In this document: piece after piece, positions 22,340 to 35,500 of the stretch
Layout of the letters: the number at the start of each line of letters is the position of its first letter
Numbering within the stretch: the stretch's first letter is position 1
Source of the DNA: Rhexocercosporidium sp. MPI-PUGE-AT-0058
Taxonomy: Eukaryota; Ascomycota; Leotiomycetes; Helotiales
Reading direction: 5' to 3'
NCBI GenBank assembly: GCA_020746875.1
Contig: JAGTJL010000018.1
Coordinates: 186,001 to 250,000 of the forward strand
Length of the DNA: 64,000 bases
Made by a program: the position numbers and the translations under genes
Notes under the pieces: generated by a model
The model's database searches: none
Told to the model about the DNA's origin: nothing
Seen by the model: the letters and a program-made list of their open reading frames with translations, nothing else

Positions 22340-24070
22340 TCGTTGAGACCGAGGAGAGATTACGTTACTCGAAAGCGATATTCTTACTCTCGAGAGTATA
22401 AGTTAGCTGCGGTCACGTATTAAGAGACTACATACCGTTAACTTAAAGATAATACCGACGAGCGTATCACTATTCGATACGCGGCACGCAAACTGTGTAT
22501 TTTAAGGTCTATATTCCGCGATTAGATTAAGAGAAAGACTGAGATTCTAGGCTAAAAGAGAAGGACATTTCGTGTCCGAAAGCCGTGGGGTAAAGTTAAG
22601 GAACTAGAGATAAAAATATAATTAAAAGTCCGGTTCGACGAGGCTAGGTTAAAAGGACGAGCTATTTCTGCCAAATAGTTAATTCAGAATGCTAAAGAAA
22701 TATATAATGAGTTTTACCTTAAGCGTGTTATTCATAGGGAAAGAGGTTTAAACCTTTACCTTAGCTTTCAATAGTCTCTTAGTTAGTTTATTGGCTTTAA
22801 ACACCGATACGGAATCTCCTTTCGAGTAGGCATTAAACGAGCTTAAAAAGCACTTAAAGAGCTTTGGAATGTGATTATTAGCTGGCTTTAATTTAACCGT
22901 CGAAATACTGTCGTCACTCTTACCTCCGATTATAATAAACCTCGCTTTCCGGCTATACCTATTATAGGAAAATATAAGCTCTCTAAGATCGTAAATATAG
23001 ACTAAGCACTACTCGCTTTTGAGTTTTAAAGAGGTCGTACTTACGTTAATAAAAGTGCTAGAACTGTCACTTTAAGGACCGCAAGAAGTGGCTAGGACAA
23101 ACGATAAGCTACTTTTTAAGTTATCGTTTTCGCAAATAGCGTGAATCGGTGTAAACCTCTCTTTATATTTAAAGGCAAGCTAAGTAAAAGAAATAAGAAT
23201 CGACGCCTTAAGATGACTAGATATTACCTTGCGGTTAAGGTAATTTAGAACGATAAAGTATACGTTAATTCCGAGAACTTTATTAATTAAATTAGACAAG
23301 ATTACTTATATACTTTAAAATACCCTCTCTTCGATTAAGAACCTCGTCTCCTCATCCTCGATGCTTTTGCCTTTCACAAACACACTAAAAAGAAAGTCTT
23401 TGCGAACGAATTTGCGAAGGCGAAGGTAAGGAAATTAAAAGCAAAGAGATTAAATTAGTAAATTCGAGATGAGTTCTTAAAGCTTAACGTTACCTTATCT
23501 CTTATACTTAGAGGCTGTACTAGCTACGTTTAAGTGCTTAATGTCGCAATTAACTCACTTTTGAAGGCGATAATTAAGGAGTTGGAGGAGGTGTATATCG
23601 ATTAGAACTTAGAGAAATACAATAATAATAAGTATTTTATTTAAGACCGCAGAATTTTATTTATAAATTAAGTAGGAAAAGCCTAATTGCGAATTCATTC
23701 TAAGTATAAATAAACTATTATTAAGACCTTTAAAAACCTTAGTTTATTATTAAATTCTAACGGCTTTAAAGACAGCGAATTAAAGATTAAAGACCTCTTA
23801 GATATTTCTGTCGGCGATTATATTTCCTCCTCTGCGAACCTCATACCTATCGACGACGACGACGAGCTTGAAGGCAATACAATTATAATTAAAGGTACGT
23901 ATATTTCAGTGGAGGAGAAGGAAGCTCCGCGATAAAAGAAAGAAGACGATATTATAATAGATATAAGCAATGATATAAAAAGTGCTTTTGATTTCGATTT
24001 AGAGCTCGATTCGTCAAAAGAAGAGTTAGAAGACGAAAATCAGGATATGGCAGATGTTACGGAGGAATAA
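22340..24070 (+). mobile_element. RIP-degraded pogo-like (Tc1/mariner superfamily) transposase gene
   Basis: Reading the plus strand through stops gives a pogo/Fot-type transposase: a psq-like helix-turn-helix (ITIRYAARKL near 22480), a CENP-B-type segment (IGFKHRYGISFRVGIKRA near 22800), NID*ALLAFEF with the first catalytic Asp (about 22995), SARTVTLRTARSG (about 23050), FKGKLSKRNKNRR, and RLLILDAFAFHKHTKKK (about 23345-23390) with the second catalytic Asp, then SLILRGCTSYV. The acidic C-terminus ends at TAA 24068-24070. Stops lie at Trp/Gln positions, as RIP would give. I could not match left and right terminal inverted repeats. The right flank (24170-24250) has repeated GGCGCTGT motifs; the left end is uncertain. 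Confidence 0.8.
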
Positions 24071-24254
24071 TAAATAAATAGTTATTAGAATTAATACCTT
24101 TGTTTACACTTAAAATACGCGAGATCTTAAGTATTAGACCTGGGGATTCTTAATCCGCCATGGCGATATAATATAACCCGTGTTAAGGTGATATTATAGG
24201 ACCTGGCGCTGTATTAGGGGTGGCGAGTTCAGCGAGGGTGGCGCTGTGTTATAA

Positions 24255-24608
24255 TTAATACGGTACTTCAAGACTTGGCATGGTTGGGACTCGGAGAAAA
24301 CTCTCGTGAACGTCCTGAGACAGTACCCAGCAGATCAGGTTGATGCATCCGAATATGACCCCAAGTCCATCATGCATTACCCAATCGACCACACCTTCAC
24401 GCAAGATGGATTCTGTGTCCTTGACAACCTCGAGCTATCAGACTTGGATAAGCAGAAGCTGAAGTCCATGTACGCCGACGAATCACACATAGGAGTCGCT
24501 GAAGCCTCACCGCCAACTCTCCCAATGGCCTCAGCTTCACCACCACCTTCCACATCGGCCATTGCCTTCCAACTAGTCGGGAGGCAGGCCAAGCTCGTAG
24601 GACTGTAG
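24255..24608 (+). pseudogene. C-terminal remnant of a metzincin (astacin/M12A-like) protease
   Basis: The frame is open from just after TAA 24252-24254 and reads KTWHGWDSEKTL, then VDASEYDPKSIMHYPIDHTF, DGFCVLDNLELSDLDKQKLKSMY and a Pro/Ala/Ser-rich tail to TAG. SIMHYP is the Met-turn of metzincin zinc proteases, and the segment after it matches the end of fungal secreted M12A-like domains. The zinc-binding HExxHxxGxxH helix, signal peptide and start codon are missing, because the frame stops about 185 bp after the pogo transposase ends. The remaining ~117 codons are not RIP-mutated. The 5' half is absent to the left of the transposon too, so sequence was deleted, not only interrupted. Confidence 0.65.
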
Positions 24609-24655
24609 TGGCCTTTAGTCTTTCTCCTTGTCTTCGGTGCTGCACGTGTATGCAA

Positions 24656-25334
24656 CCTTGTCTGAAAATTAGCTACAACGTGTGGGAGACGCGGAGTATG
24701 GAATATGTGCTTTTTGGGAAGGGAGTTAAAAAGCTACGGGTCTGCTTTTGATGTTCGTAAACTTCGTATTACTAGATGAAATAGACTATCAATTCCAAGC
24801 TATCTTCATTTGCCACGATGTTCCCATGTAGTACGCAAGCTATTAAGTCGCTTACACTCGACTTCCTCCACAGCACAGCTCTATCATTTAGTCGCTCTAT
24901 TAATATAGCCCTATTCGGTAGCCTTAAAGAGCTTTCGGTTTTAATTAATCGTCGCGACTTAAGTAAAGTTCTTAACTTTCGGAATAGAAGGCGTATTACT
25001 TCACAGTCAAAGGAAATCTCGGACGAACGCTGGACCGATGGGATGGATACTCTGAACATTCTTACCCGCCCCCGCCCCCTTTTTTAGAGCTCCACCCCTG
25101 CACTTTCAAAGCAAAGTGGCTTAACTCTGCATTTGAAGGATTCAAATTTCTTGGCAAGGCCATTAACGGTTGGTGCGCCGAACATGGGCTCATGTTGTGG
25201 AATACAAATGAGGGGAAATAGGTGGTGGCTTAGATGAGGCTGCAGAAACCTTAAGCTTATAATAAGCTTGTCTGCCCGTTGAAACATGACCTCTCCGCTG
25301 GGGCTCCCCATTGCCTTAAAGATTTTCCTCGAAC
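24656..25334. other. Intergenic, possible old repeat fragment at about 24.78-25.03 kb
   Basis: The first part is ordinary intergenic sequence downstream of the metzincin remnant. At about 24780-25030 the TA-rich words typical of RIP-mutated DNA reappear (for example TTAATTAATCG, TTAATATAGCC), with ORFs in both directions and no motif. The remainder, from about 25.05 kb, is the promoter region of the DNase gene, including a run of C and T near 25070. Confidence 0.4.
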
Positions 25335-27416
25335 ATGATGGCGGCTGCAAACTATCTGCATGTGCTAGCTTTCGCTACTTTCACGGCATTTGCGTTAGCT
25401 GTTGATTCGGATTCTTCTCTGAATCCTTTCTCTGAAAGTGCTTTTCAGAATGGAAATGCAAGCCTCGATGTCTCTTCCGGGTCTTTCTCGTTCGCTCAGT
25501 TGATACCTAGACAGCAGCAATGTGCTATCCCTGGTGATTGTATGAAGCCCCTCCTTTACTTATCTTATGATTACCAGGCAGTTACTGACTAACTTCTAGA
25601 TTTGTGTCCAAGTGGACTTGGTTGTTGCGGTCCCACCGAGAACTGTGTAAGTTACGAGAGGGTTAGTTTTTTTCCTATCGAGCGATGACTGATGCATTGC
25701 CAGATGGCCAATGGCTGCTGTGGGAAGCAATACGAAACGTGTAGCGGAACGGGCTGCTATGCTACTGGTGCAACCTGTTGTAGTGGCTATGTATGCGCGG
25801 GGACAGACAACTGCTTCCTCGGCAAATGCTGCCCTAAAACCTCGGAGACCTGTCGGGGGACGGGATGTTGGACATTAGGCGCTGTTTGCTGCAGTGGCGG
25901 CAGCAGAGTATGCGACAGTGGAGAAGAGTGCTGTCCTAACGGTTGTATGCCCGCCGATGCGGGGAATACGTGTTGTGGGCAGATATACTGCAAAACTGGG
26001 GCGTTTTGTTGCTCTGGACAAACCAGATGTTGCCCTGATGAATGGATATGCTGTGGAGACACGTGTATGCGTGATGGCTTCCTACAACGGTGTTTGACTA
26101 ACGCGCTACAGGCTGTTCTCCAGGCACAAAGTGTTCTGAAGGAACATGTGTCAGTCCGTCGACGTCTAAAACACAACCAAGTACATCTTCATCTTCCAGG
26201 CAGGCACCAACTCAATCAAGCCCAAAGTTGAGTACTCCGAAATTGCCTACCTCCTCATCAACGCCGACGTCGACAAAATCCTGTGTCACTTCAGTGCCCA
26301 GCCCCACTGGAGCAGCAATCAAAAGCCTCCCCGTCATTGAGTTCATCTACATCGACACTGAATACGAACCCTTCGGAGACATTGTGAAGAGTATGTGCCT
26401 TGGCATGAAAAGAAGAAATGTGGTGGGAAACCAAGATATTCTCACCTATGCAGGCTCCAGAGACCCTTGCTACAAGGACCGACGGAGCGAGGTGAAATGT
26501 GGTGGATGCTGTACAAGTGAGTGGCTCAAGTTGTCCTTAAATTTATGGTTACTGACATGATGAAGACTTACTCAAGGACTCTGGACCCTTCAAAGGGTTC
26601 CCCACTAGCTGTGACGAATATCCATTCGCATCAACTGTTGAAGGCGGAACGGGAGCTCACAAGAGTTGCGTTGTTGGCTTTCAGAACAGCTTGCAAGGAG
26701 GCAAGCTAGGCCCATTTATGAGCAAACTTGCCTATGGACAGCAGTTCATAGTGCGCATCGTTGGGATCCAGTGTGCTGATGTTCAGGAGTCCGATCTACA
26801 GGGCTGCGTGAATGGCGGCTCGAAATTGAAGCGTCAAGATAGTGTGAGCCAGAGTGCCTCGGGCTTCACAGGTAAACGCGCATATTGGTTTTCAATATTG
26901 GTGTGGGACTGACAGTTTATAGACCTGGTACGAGCTGTCGACAATAGCTCGAACACCAAAGCAGCGATCATGCCACTGCTAGATGGAAGCGGGCAGTATA
27001 ACGTCAACCTTCTCCTACAATCAGGGAGTGTGGACTCGGTATCGGTCTACAGCAATGCAGGGGCGAGATTAGACGAGTAAGTTCTTCGTTTCCACTTCCG
27101 TCCAATATTGGTGACTATAAGCTAAATATTTGTTAGCGGTTTGATATCGCTAGGTTCTCTATCAAGCACAGGCAGCTCCTTTAATTTCGACTTGGACTAC
27201 GAAGAATACGGCGTCGGGGTCTTTGCGTACACGAACCAAAATAGCATCAATGTTTCTTACTCGGTCACCATGACCCCGAACACAGCCTCGGCAACCGAGT
27301 CAGGCGCAACATCTACATCTACTAAGAAGTCGAATGCGGCGACGCTAGGCTCAAGTGCATGGCTTTTGTTCTGCCTTCTGCTCTTCTTTGGTTGTATCAT
27401 CTTCAGCAGTAATTGA
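25335..27416 (+). CDS. Secreted, Cys-rich, probably GPI-anchored NucA/NucB-type DNase, seven exons
   Basis: Exons 25335-25539, 25600-25646, 25704-26064, 26112-26516, 26566-26871, 26923-27076 and 27137-27416 join in frame into about 585 residues; all introns are GT..AG, 47-60 nt. The N-terminus is a signal peptide (YLHVLAFATFTAFALAVDS), followed by a Kex2-like LIPR|QQ site. Residues about 60-215 form a Cys-rich region with repeated CC pairs (CCGKQYETC, GATCC, KCCPKTSETC, EWICCGDT). A Ser/Thr/Pro linker leads to a catalytic domain with CDEYPFASTVEGG at about 355-367, the signature of NucA/NucB deoxyribonucleases. The end is Ser/Thr-rich followed by a hydrophobic tail (WLLFCLLLFFGCIIFSSN), typical of a GPI-attachment signal. 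Expected role: metal-dependent DNA cleavage at the cell wall or surface. The reading is intact and not RIP-mutated. ATG 25338 is an alternative start. Confidence 0.85.
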
Positions 27417-27601
27417 AGACCAGCATGTTCAGAAACTTTAGGGGGCATTACATAGGATGGAACGCATTCGCCCACATGTCAAAGGAGTTCTACGAGTTTC
27501 AGGAATAGCTATTAATCTCCGGGTATCATTGTTAATTACTAGCGCTTCTAACTACTCTGTACTGTACAGAAGAGTTCTCTGTTCAGTGTATTGAGCAAAA
27601 C

Positions 27602-27913
27602 TCAGAACTGAGTAATTCCAAACCACTTCAAATCAACACTTTCTTGAACAGACACCGTATGTCCCACCCCGGCAGCAATATACGCTGTAAACCTCGTCCC
27701 ATCCATCTGCGTACACTCACTCTGCGGACTATCCGTCACATGCTTCGTCCAACTAACTCCTAGAACTACACTAGACTCCTTCACCTCCTCCACCAAGTTC
27801 GGACAAAGCTTTGGGCTCGGAGGGAACCTCCTTCCGAAACTATGGTGGCATCTATCATAAGAAATAGATGGTGGCTTGCGGAATTTCTTCCACGCTAGTG
27901 ACCCAATAATTAT
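27602..27913 (-). pseudogene. 3'-terminal fragment of an unknown Cys-containing protein
   Basis: The minus frame is open from just after TGA 27916-27914 to TGA at 27602-27604, about 103 codons with coding character: AWKKFRKPPSISYDRCHHSF, FPPSPKLCPNLVEEV, VSWTKHVTDSPQSECTQMDG, FTAYIAAGVGHTVSV and LKWFGITQF at the end. There is no proper start codon and the AT-rich block begins right where the frame closes, so the gene's 5' part seems lost. Spaced Cys residues and the style suggest a secreted protein, but I do not recognise the family. It converges on the DNase gene. Confidence 0.4.
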
Positions 27914-27929
27914 TCAACCTCCATGATCT

Positions 27930-29325
27930 TAGGGCTGTTAGCTTTAAAAGCTGACTGCTCTCGATATCATTTACTTACCTCGAGTCAGAGCCATCCCGCT
28001 ATGTGAGTATAGGTTCGGTGACCTCTCTTAGTCTAGATGATCTTTCGTTAATTTAAAAGCTTTTACTTTATATTATTCTTATTATTATATCTGCTCTTCT
28101 TTAAGGGGTATACTCTTATTCTCCCCTTCTCCTTCCTTATGACGATAGGCGCACTTAAGAGGTTCTCAGCGAGTCAAGGAATCCAGGGGTTCAGGGGTAA
28201 TTAAGTTATGCGGAAACGGACTAGTACTGGAGGGGTTTCGGAAGCGATTGTATATAAGAGCTTATACTTCCTTTTTTCCGTTTTTTATTTTTATTTTTTA
28301 TTTCTTTCGTATTAAACTTATTAGCTTTTAATAGCTTTAGTTAAAGTATTATTATATACTTCTTATACCGCTTTATTAGCTAATATCGTTATATTAAATA
28401 AGAAGATTACTTCCGTTAAAGTCGGCTTTATAATAATTTATTAGAGATTTAATTATTAATATTTCAAAGAGTTAAGATTCTAAAGATCTCGTAATAATTA
28501 AGAACTAAGATTTAGTTTAACACTTCGTAATTAATAATACTAGAAGCAGTTTTTACTAATTACGCTTTAAATAATTTCTTACGTATAAAAGTCGTTACAA
28601 ACAGATTTTGAGGAAGTATTTTATTATATCCGGAATTTCTTTATTTAATACGAATACTCTTCGAATCTACTCCGAGTCAAATACTCGTTTCTATTAAGAC
28701 TTATTATATCTTAACCGATTACTGAAAAGCTTATTAAATCGAGCCTTTTAATTATTATAACTTCGTTAAGAGCGCCTTTTTAATTCGGAAATACCTGCGG
28801 CCTTACTTCTTAAACTTAGCGTCGCTACCCGAAAGAATAAGAGTAAAGCTCGGGACGATACAGATTATAATAACTTTAACGTTTTAAAGAAACGTTTCTA
28901 AATTATTAATAACTAAATGAAAAATTAGGCGAATAAGTAAAAAAAACTTTTAATTTATTTTATTAAAATCGAAGTTATATTTATAAATTTATTATCTTTC
29001 GGCTTAATTCTGGAAAAGCTAATAACGATCTCGAAGGAGATCTTATTTTATTTAAGCTTTTTAAAATACTTTAAAGTCGCTTATAAACTCTTATTCTGCT
29101 TTTATTTTAATTAATAGAATTTAATAAAAGTTCGTTAAAAAGTTATACTTTTTCTAGTCCCGGAGCTTAATTTAAATTCTGAATCTCTTATATTATTAAT
29201 ACAAATAAATATGACGTTATATTTTCTGCTGTAGCAGAGATTAAAGCAAATAATTAATTTTTCGTAAACCGGTCTTTTTTTGTACGCTTTCGGAGTCTTT
29301 AAGAGTATGAAAACAAGAGATTTGA
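27930..29325. mobile_element. AT-rich RIP-mutated repeat, family not identified
   Basis: From 27.93 kb the sequence becomes dominated by A/T with stops in all frames and no ORF over 60 codons. A short normal-composition patch at 28130-28220 may be a less mutated remnant. By position this is the left neighbour of the family B LTR start at 29326, into which element A inserted. I found no readable transposase or polymerase motif. Confidence 0.5.
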
Positions 29326-29334
29326 TATGAATGA

Positions 29335-29523
29335 TGTCGGACAGAAGTGGAGCAGGCTTTTAGTAGTTTAAGAGCTTTACGATTAACGTAAAGAGTAAGA
29401 GTTTAAAAAATATATTAAAATAAGCGTTATCTTTTATAAGAAAAGATTATAACCCGAGTATATATATACGTAAGTGCTTACGAGAGTATATATATTATTA
29501 ATAAACTGCGTTAAAGCGCAATA
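29335..29523 (+). repeat. Left LTR of element A (189 bp)
   Basis: It begins TGTCGGACAGAAGTGGAGCAGG and ends GCGTTAAAGCGCAATA, the RIP-mutated form of GCGCTAGGGCGCGACA seen at 43805. A third copy lies inverted at 48761-48949. Confidence 0.85.
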
Positions 29524-32500
29524 TACCTTTATAATAAAGCTCTGTTATATAAATAAGCCTTATTATTTAAAGGCGTATAAGCGGTCGAGAGATATAATAT
29601 AAGCTCCCCGAGTATATATATTAATTCTTAATAAAAGCATAACGCCGAACAGTAAATTAATACTCTTAAGATATTATAATAAATAAAAATATTAATACGC
29701 GCTTTAAATATATAATATATAAGGACTTTATATATTAATATAAGCAGTTTATTAAGTAATTAATATTAATAATAAATAAGAATATAAATACGTATTCAGA
29801 TTATATATAATTAAATAAATAAGATTAAATATATAATTAAGTTATAATAATTAAGCAAATAAGATCTTAATTATCGTATTTAACGCGTGTAAATCGCAGG
29901 TTTTAAAAATAAAGCTAAAGTAAGATTTAGTCTACAGCTAAGATCTCGTGTTATTCCGTTTAATTATTAAGTTATTAAATTATAATTAATAAATTTAATC
30001 CTTTTAAAATAATTATTATATATAATAAGAAGCTATAATAATATATGCTAGCTTCTTATTAGCTTATATAATACGCCGCCTTCCGGGTTAATAAGTTTAT
30101 TATTAGTTTAAGCGTTCCGTATTGTAATAACGCGATTACGATTACTTTTAAAAATATATATATATTGACTTTCGTATTATTATAATTAACTTTTACTTAA
30201 TATTAACGTATTTTATATTCGCGTGCTTACTTGCTTACTTATTTCTTTCTTTTATTTTCTGATTATTTATTACTTTTAATAAATTCTCTTCGATTATTAA
30301 TTATACTTCTTAAAGCTTTTAAAGCAGCGATTACGCGTATTAATAATCAGATTGCAGCTCGCTAAGTAAGTTCTTCTTTAATTTAATTCCTTAATTCTAT
30401 TTTTAAATAACTTATTATCGTTAAATTAATCGCTAATAATTATATTATAAAATATTAAAGATAAGTTTAATAACTAAGAAATATTTAATAAGAAGCTTAT
30501 TAATAAGCTTATTAATAATCTTCTTCTTGCTTATTTAGTTGTTAATATAAATCTTAAAAATAATTAATAATATTTTTCTTCGCGCGAAAATGAAAATACG
30601 CTTATTAATAACTTTAATAATAAATTAATTCTCTCTCGATCTTCTCGTATTAAGTTAAACTTATTATTTAAAAAGACTTTTACGCGTTTTTTTAATATTT
30701 TATTATTATTAATTATATTAAATAAAAGCGTTATTATATTAAATAAAAATAACTTTTAATATACTTTTTTTATTTCGCGCGTCTCGCGTCTTAATTCGAC
30801 TTCTTCTTTTGCTTTTCCTTTAGCTTTTAAGACTTGCATTTGTTCTTTATTAGCTTTAAAAAAGCGTAAATCGTCTCGTACTTTATTTAAGCCTCGCTCT
30901 TTTATTAAGCGCGCTCGAGATATATATATATTATTTTAAAGCTTACTTCTTATTAATAATTTATTTTATTTATATTAATTAAGATTTAAGAAAAGAGTTT
31001 ACGAATCCTTATTTATTATATATTCGCGTTATTATTCGTAGGTATAATAATCGTAGATATTGCTTCGCTAATACTCTTGCTATTAAAAGTCGATATTATA
31101 ATTATACTTTCGGTTATAAATACGAGTCCGCTATAAGAGATATACTTAAATATAATAAAAAATTAATTATAATTATAAACTTTAATAATAAAAAAGTATA
31201 ATAATCGTATTATAACTAATCGAGCATTTTATTAACTGACTTATAAACCGTTAAAAATATAAAATCACTTTAAAAGCTTTAATAAAAGACTTAATAAATA
31301 ATAAAGAATTTAATAAAGATATAAAATTAAATCTTTTAATACGCTTTTAAAAACTAAGTTTAAAGCGTAATAAGAAGGATAATTTTAATAATAATATTAA
31401 TATTAATGCGAGATCTTTAGCGGAGTTTAGTAGTTTTATATAAAGTTTAAAGAAGTTCGCGAAAGTCTTAAAGATAATAATTACTCGCTAATTTAAACTT
31501 AAAATAGATTCTTTTGCGCTTTTAATAAATTATTTATAAGCTCGGACTGGATTTAAATAGACTTTACTTAAGCTCGGGCCGGATTTCGCGTTTATTTTCG
31601 GCGTTTTTAGAGCGCGAATATTTAAAATATTAAATTAAAAAAGTTTTATAAATAAAACACCGTATAGAAATTTTTTAATATACTTATAATAAATATATTT
31701 AAAGCTTTTTAACTTAAGATTAGTAATTATTAAAGTTTAAAAGTATTTTAAAAAGCTCGAATTTCTAGCGAGACAGATTCTTCGTAAGCTTATTAAGAAA
31801 TATATTAGCGGTTAAAAGATATATTACTTTAAATAATCCACGAGTATATTCTTACTTAAGTTATATATTTTAAATATTTATATAAGAGAACTTAATAATA
31901 ATTCTTTTAATATTATTTATAATTAGTTTAATCGTTTATTAATTATTATAAAAGATCTTTTAAGTTTTATTAATATTAAGAGCTAAGTTCCGAAAGAATT
32001 ATTAAAGAATTATAGTTTTTTTTCCGGTATACTTTAATATTAGCAATTCTACTTTAGTAATCGACGTGATAATCGTAGATTACTTTAATACTTTTTAGAT
32101 TATTAATTGACCGAATAATAAGATTATATAACCTTAAGATAACTTCCGAGTTTCGACGTTATTCGCGAAAAATATATTTAAAATAATATAAAATATTCTT
32201 TTTTAATTACTTTTATATATAATTCTTAAAAAGCGCGTATTAAATAAGTAATAAATAAATTAATATATAATTATAAAATACTTTAAGCTAAGATTTATTA
32301 TAAATTATAAAAGCTAGGCGATCTTAAAAGCTACGTTTAGGTTTATATTAATCGCTATATATAATACCGATTTAATTCTCTTTTAATAAGCTTTAATATA
32401 TTTCTTTAAAGCTTATTCTTTATACTTAATAAGATCGATTTAAAGAAGCGGTATCGTAAGATATCTTTTATTAGCTTACTTAAACTTTCGAATAATCTTC

Positions 32501-35500
32501 TTAATATATTAATTATATATTAAGAAGATAATCTTACGCTTTTTATTACGTATTATCTTAATTCTTAAGAATTATTTAATATCTTCAAGATTATATATAT
32601 CGTACGCTTAATTTACTTACTTAATAAAATCTTATCCGAGCTTTAAATCGTTTCGGTAATAAAGCACTTAAATATTATTTACGTAAAAACAAATAAAGAT
32701 TTTATAATTAAGGTTTATAAATATATACGGTTCTTCCGAATATAAAATTAATCTTAAATTTATTAACGTTTTACTAATATACTTATATTATAAGTACGGA
32801 AAGTCACGTATTTTATAAAAAGCGCGATTAACTTATAATATATATTTGAGCTTATTAAAACCTAAAAGGAATTTATAATATACGGTTTCGCCGTTTATAT
32901 CTCGAAGAGCGTTAATAAACGCGTTAATTACGTCGAAGTACTTAACTTCTAAGTTAAAATAAGCTAAGAGCGTTATAGCGATTCGGAGGGATTTAATTAA
33001 GAGCGTAGTAATATATATAAAGATAATCGTTAATTTACTTTAAAAATTACTTTATATAATAATTCGGGATTTATATCTTAAAATATATTCTTTTAAATTT
33101 AATTTATACTTAAAGACTTATATAAGCGAAATAAGTATTAATATAATACTTAAATTAAATACTTTTAAAATCTAATAACTTTATTTATTTATTATTTTTA
33201 TTTTTAAGTTTATATTTTCTTTAAATTACTCTTTTATTAAATAATTCTTAAAATCGCTTTATTATTTTAATTTAAGTAAAAGATTTTAATTTTTAATTTT
33301 TAAAAATAAAATCTTTTCTTTTAAAAATTAATAGCTCGATTATATTATTATTATAATTATATAATATATAATCTTTATTAAATCTCGAAGAATATTTTAT
33401 TCTTTTAATAATATATATTAATTAAATATAAGCTTTTAAAGCATTTAATTTATTTCGGACCGAAGATTATTATATTAATCGAGGATTTAATTACTCCCGA
33501 GATCAGACTTATTCTCGAGCTTAAAGTTACTTTTATTAAAGCGTATTTATTTAAGGAAAGCTATAAGTATTATAAATATTTTATTATTTTAATTTTTTTA
33601 TAATTTTTTTTTTTTTACTTTTAATTAATTTTTTTACTTTTGTCGAGCTTTTAATAAATATACTTAATTTTAATTAAGCTTTTTTTATTATAATTTAAAA
33701 GCGTATTACTTTGGCTTATCTTACTTCCGTCGTCCGAGTACTTTTTGCTTTAATTTAAAAATATAATATTAAAATTATTACTAAAGTCTTTTTTTATAAT
33801 CGAAGTCTTGACGATATTTAAATCTTAATACGTGATAATGGAAGCGGATCCCGCGCTTAATCTTATAATACGTTCGAATCTCGATTAATAAATTATATAT
33901 TCCCACGCGAGTTAAATACTTTTAAGTCTTATTTTATATTTAGAATAAATTCCTAATTTAACGCACTTTCTTTTAATTTCTTATTTTATTTAAAAAAACT
34001 TTTTAAAATAAAAGTATATTCCGAAATTAAAAATTTATTTATTATATTCAGGCTATTAATATACTCTTTTACTCCTGAGTTCTAATTCTTAAAGCTTTTA
34101 ATTAATCTTTAAATTCGTTTAATATATAATTAAAATAAGTCTTCGCTTAAGAGATTCGTATTATTTTCTTTAATAATTATATCTTTAATAATATTCTTAA
34201 TAATTCTAATTTAATTTATAATAAATTTATCTTCCTTAATAAGATCGCAAATAAATTAAACTTCTTAAATCGAGATTTTTACTTTTTTATTTAAAGTAAT
34301 ATAAAAGCTATCTTTATTAAAGCGTATATTACGCCTAATAATTATTTTATCGAAACGTAATATTTAAATCTTATAAATATTAAAAGCGTAGAAACTTATA
34401 AAATATTTAATATATATACGCGTAATTATTTTAAACGCTTTCTTATTTTATCTTTTAACTTTTTTTATTATTAATAAGTACGTTTTATAATTATATATAT
34501 AAATCTTATTTTAATTTAATCTGAAATTTATAATAAATCTTGTAATAAGCGCTAAATTATATTATTAAAAATAATTCCGAAATTACTTATCGTTCACTTT
34601 AATAAATAATAGCTAGTTATTTACTTGCTTTAAGCTTTTATTATATAAATAAATCCTTATAAATATATATTTAATACTCAGATTTACTAAAAGATTAATT
34701 AATAATCTTATTTTAATACTTTTATTAATTGCGTTTTAATTAATTCTTTCGGCTCCGCTATTTAGCTTATAAATTACTGTTAATAAGAGCTCGAAGTTAA
34801 TTCCGAGCTTATTAACTTATCTTTTATATTTTGTAAATCCTCGAATTATAATAATAACTTTTTCTTAATTATATTTGAATTTATATATTAAAAGTCTAAA
34901 TTACTTTCGAACTTAAGTTTTAAAATACTTTATTATGCTCTTTTATATATAATATATAATTAATAAATAAGCCGTTATACTCACATTTAAGTATAAGGAA
35001 TTAAAAGTAATTGCTTTAGTATTTTAGATAATTAAATAAATCTTAAGTGATTTTTTAAAATAATTTAAATGATTTCCCTTTCGATAAGCGTTTAAAGATT
35101 ATTTAAGTAATATAAATTAATATATATTATTCGCACTTAATTTGTCTTATTATTTCAATAATTTTAATATTTCTCGCCGTATTTATTAATTTCTTTAAAA
35201 TATCCGGGCTTAAATAGCTTGCTCGCAGATATTAAATACGCTTCGAGTTTATTTTAAAGTACTTATAATCTTTAAATAACTTATTTACTTTTTTAAAAAG
35301 CGTTAAAAATGTTATAATTCCTGTAGCGCTTAAGAGTATATCACAAGGGGTCGGAAAGTAAATTAAACGTAATTTATATTTAAAGAAAACAACTTCTATT
35401 TACGCTTTAATTATTATATTATATAATATTTATTAATTAGTAAGCCTTCTTCGTTTTATCTTAAAATATAATTTATATTATAAAATTAAAAACTAATTTT

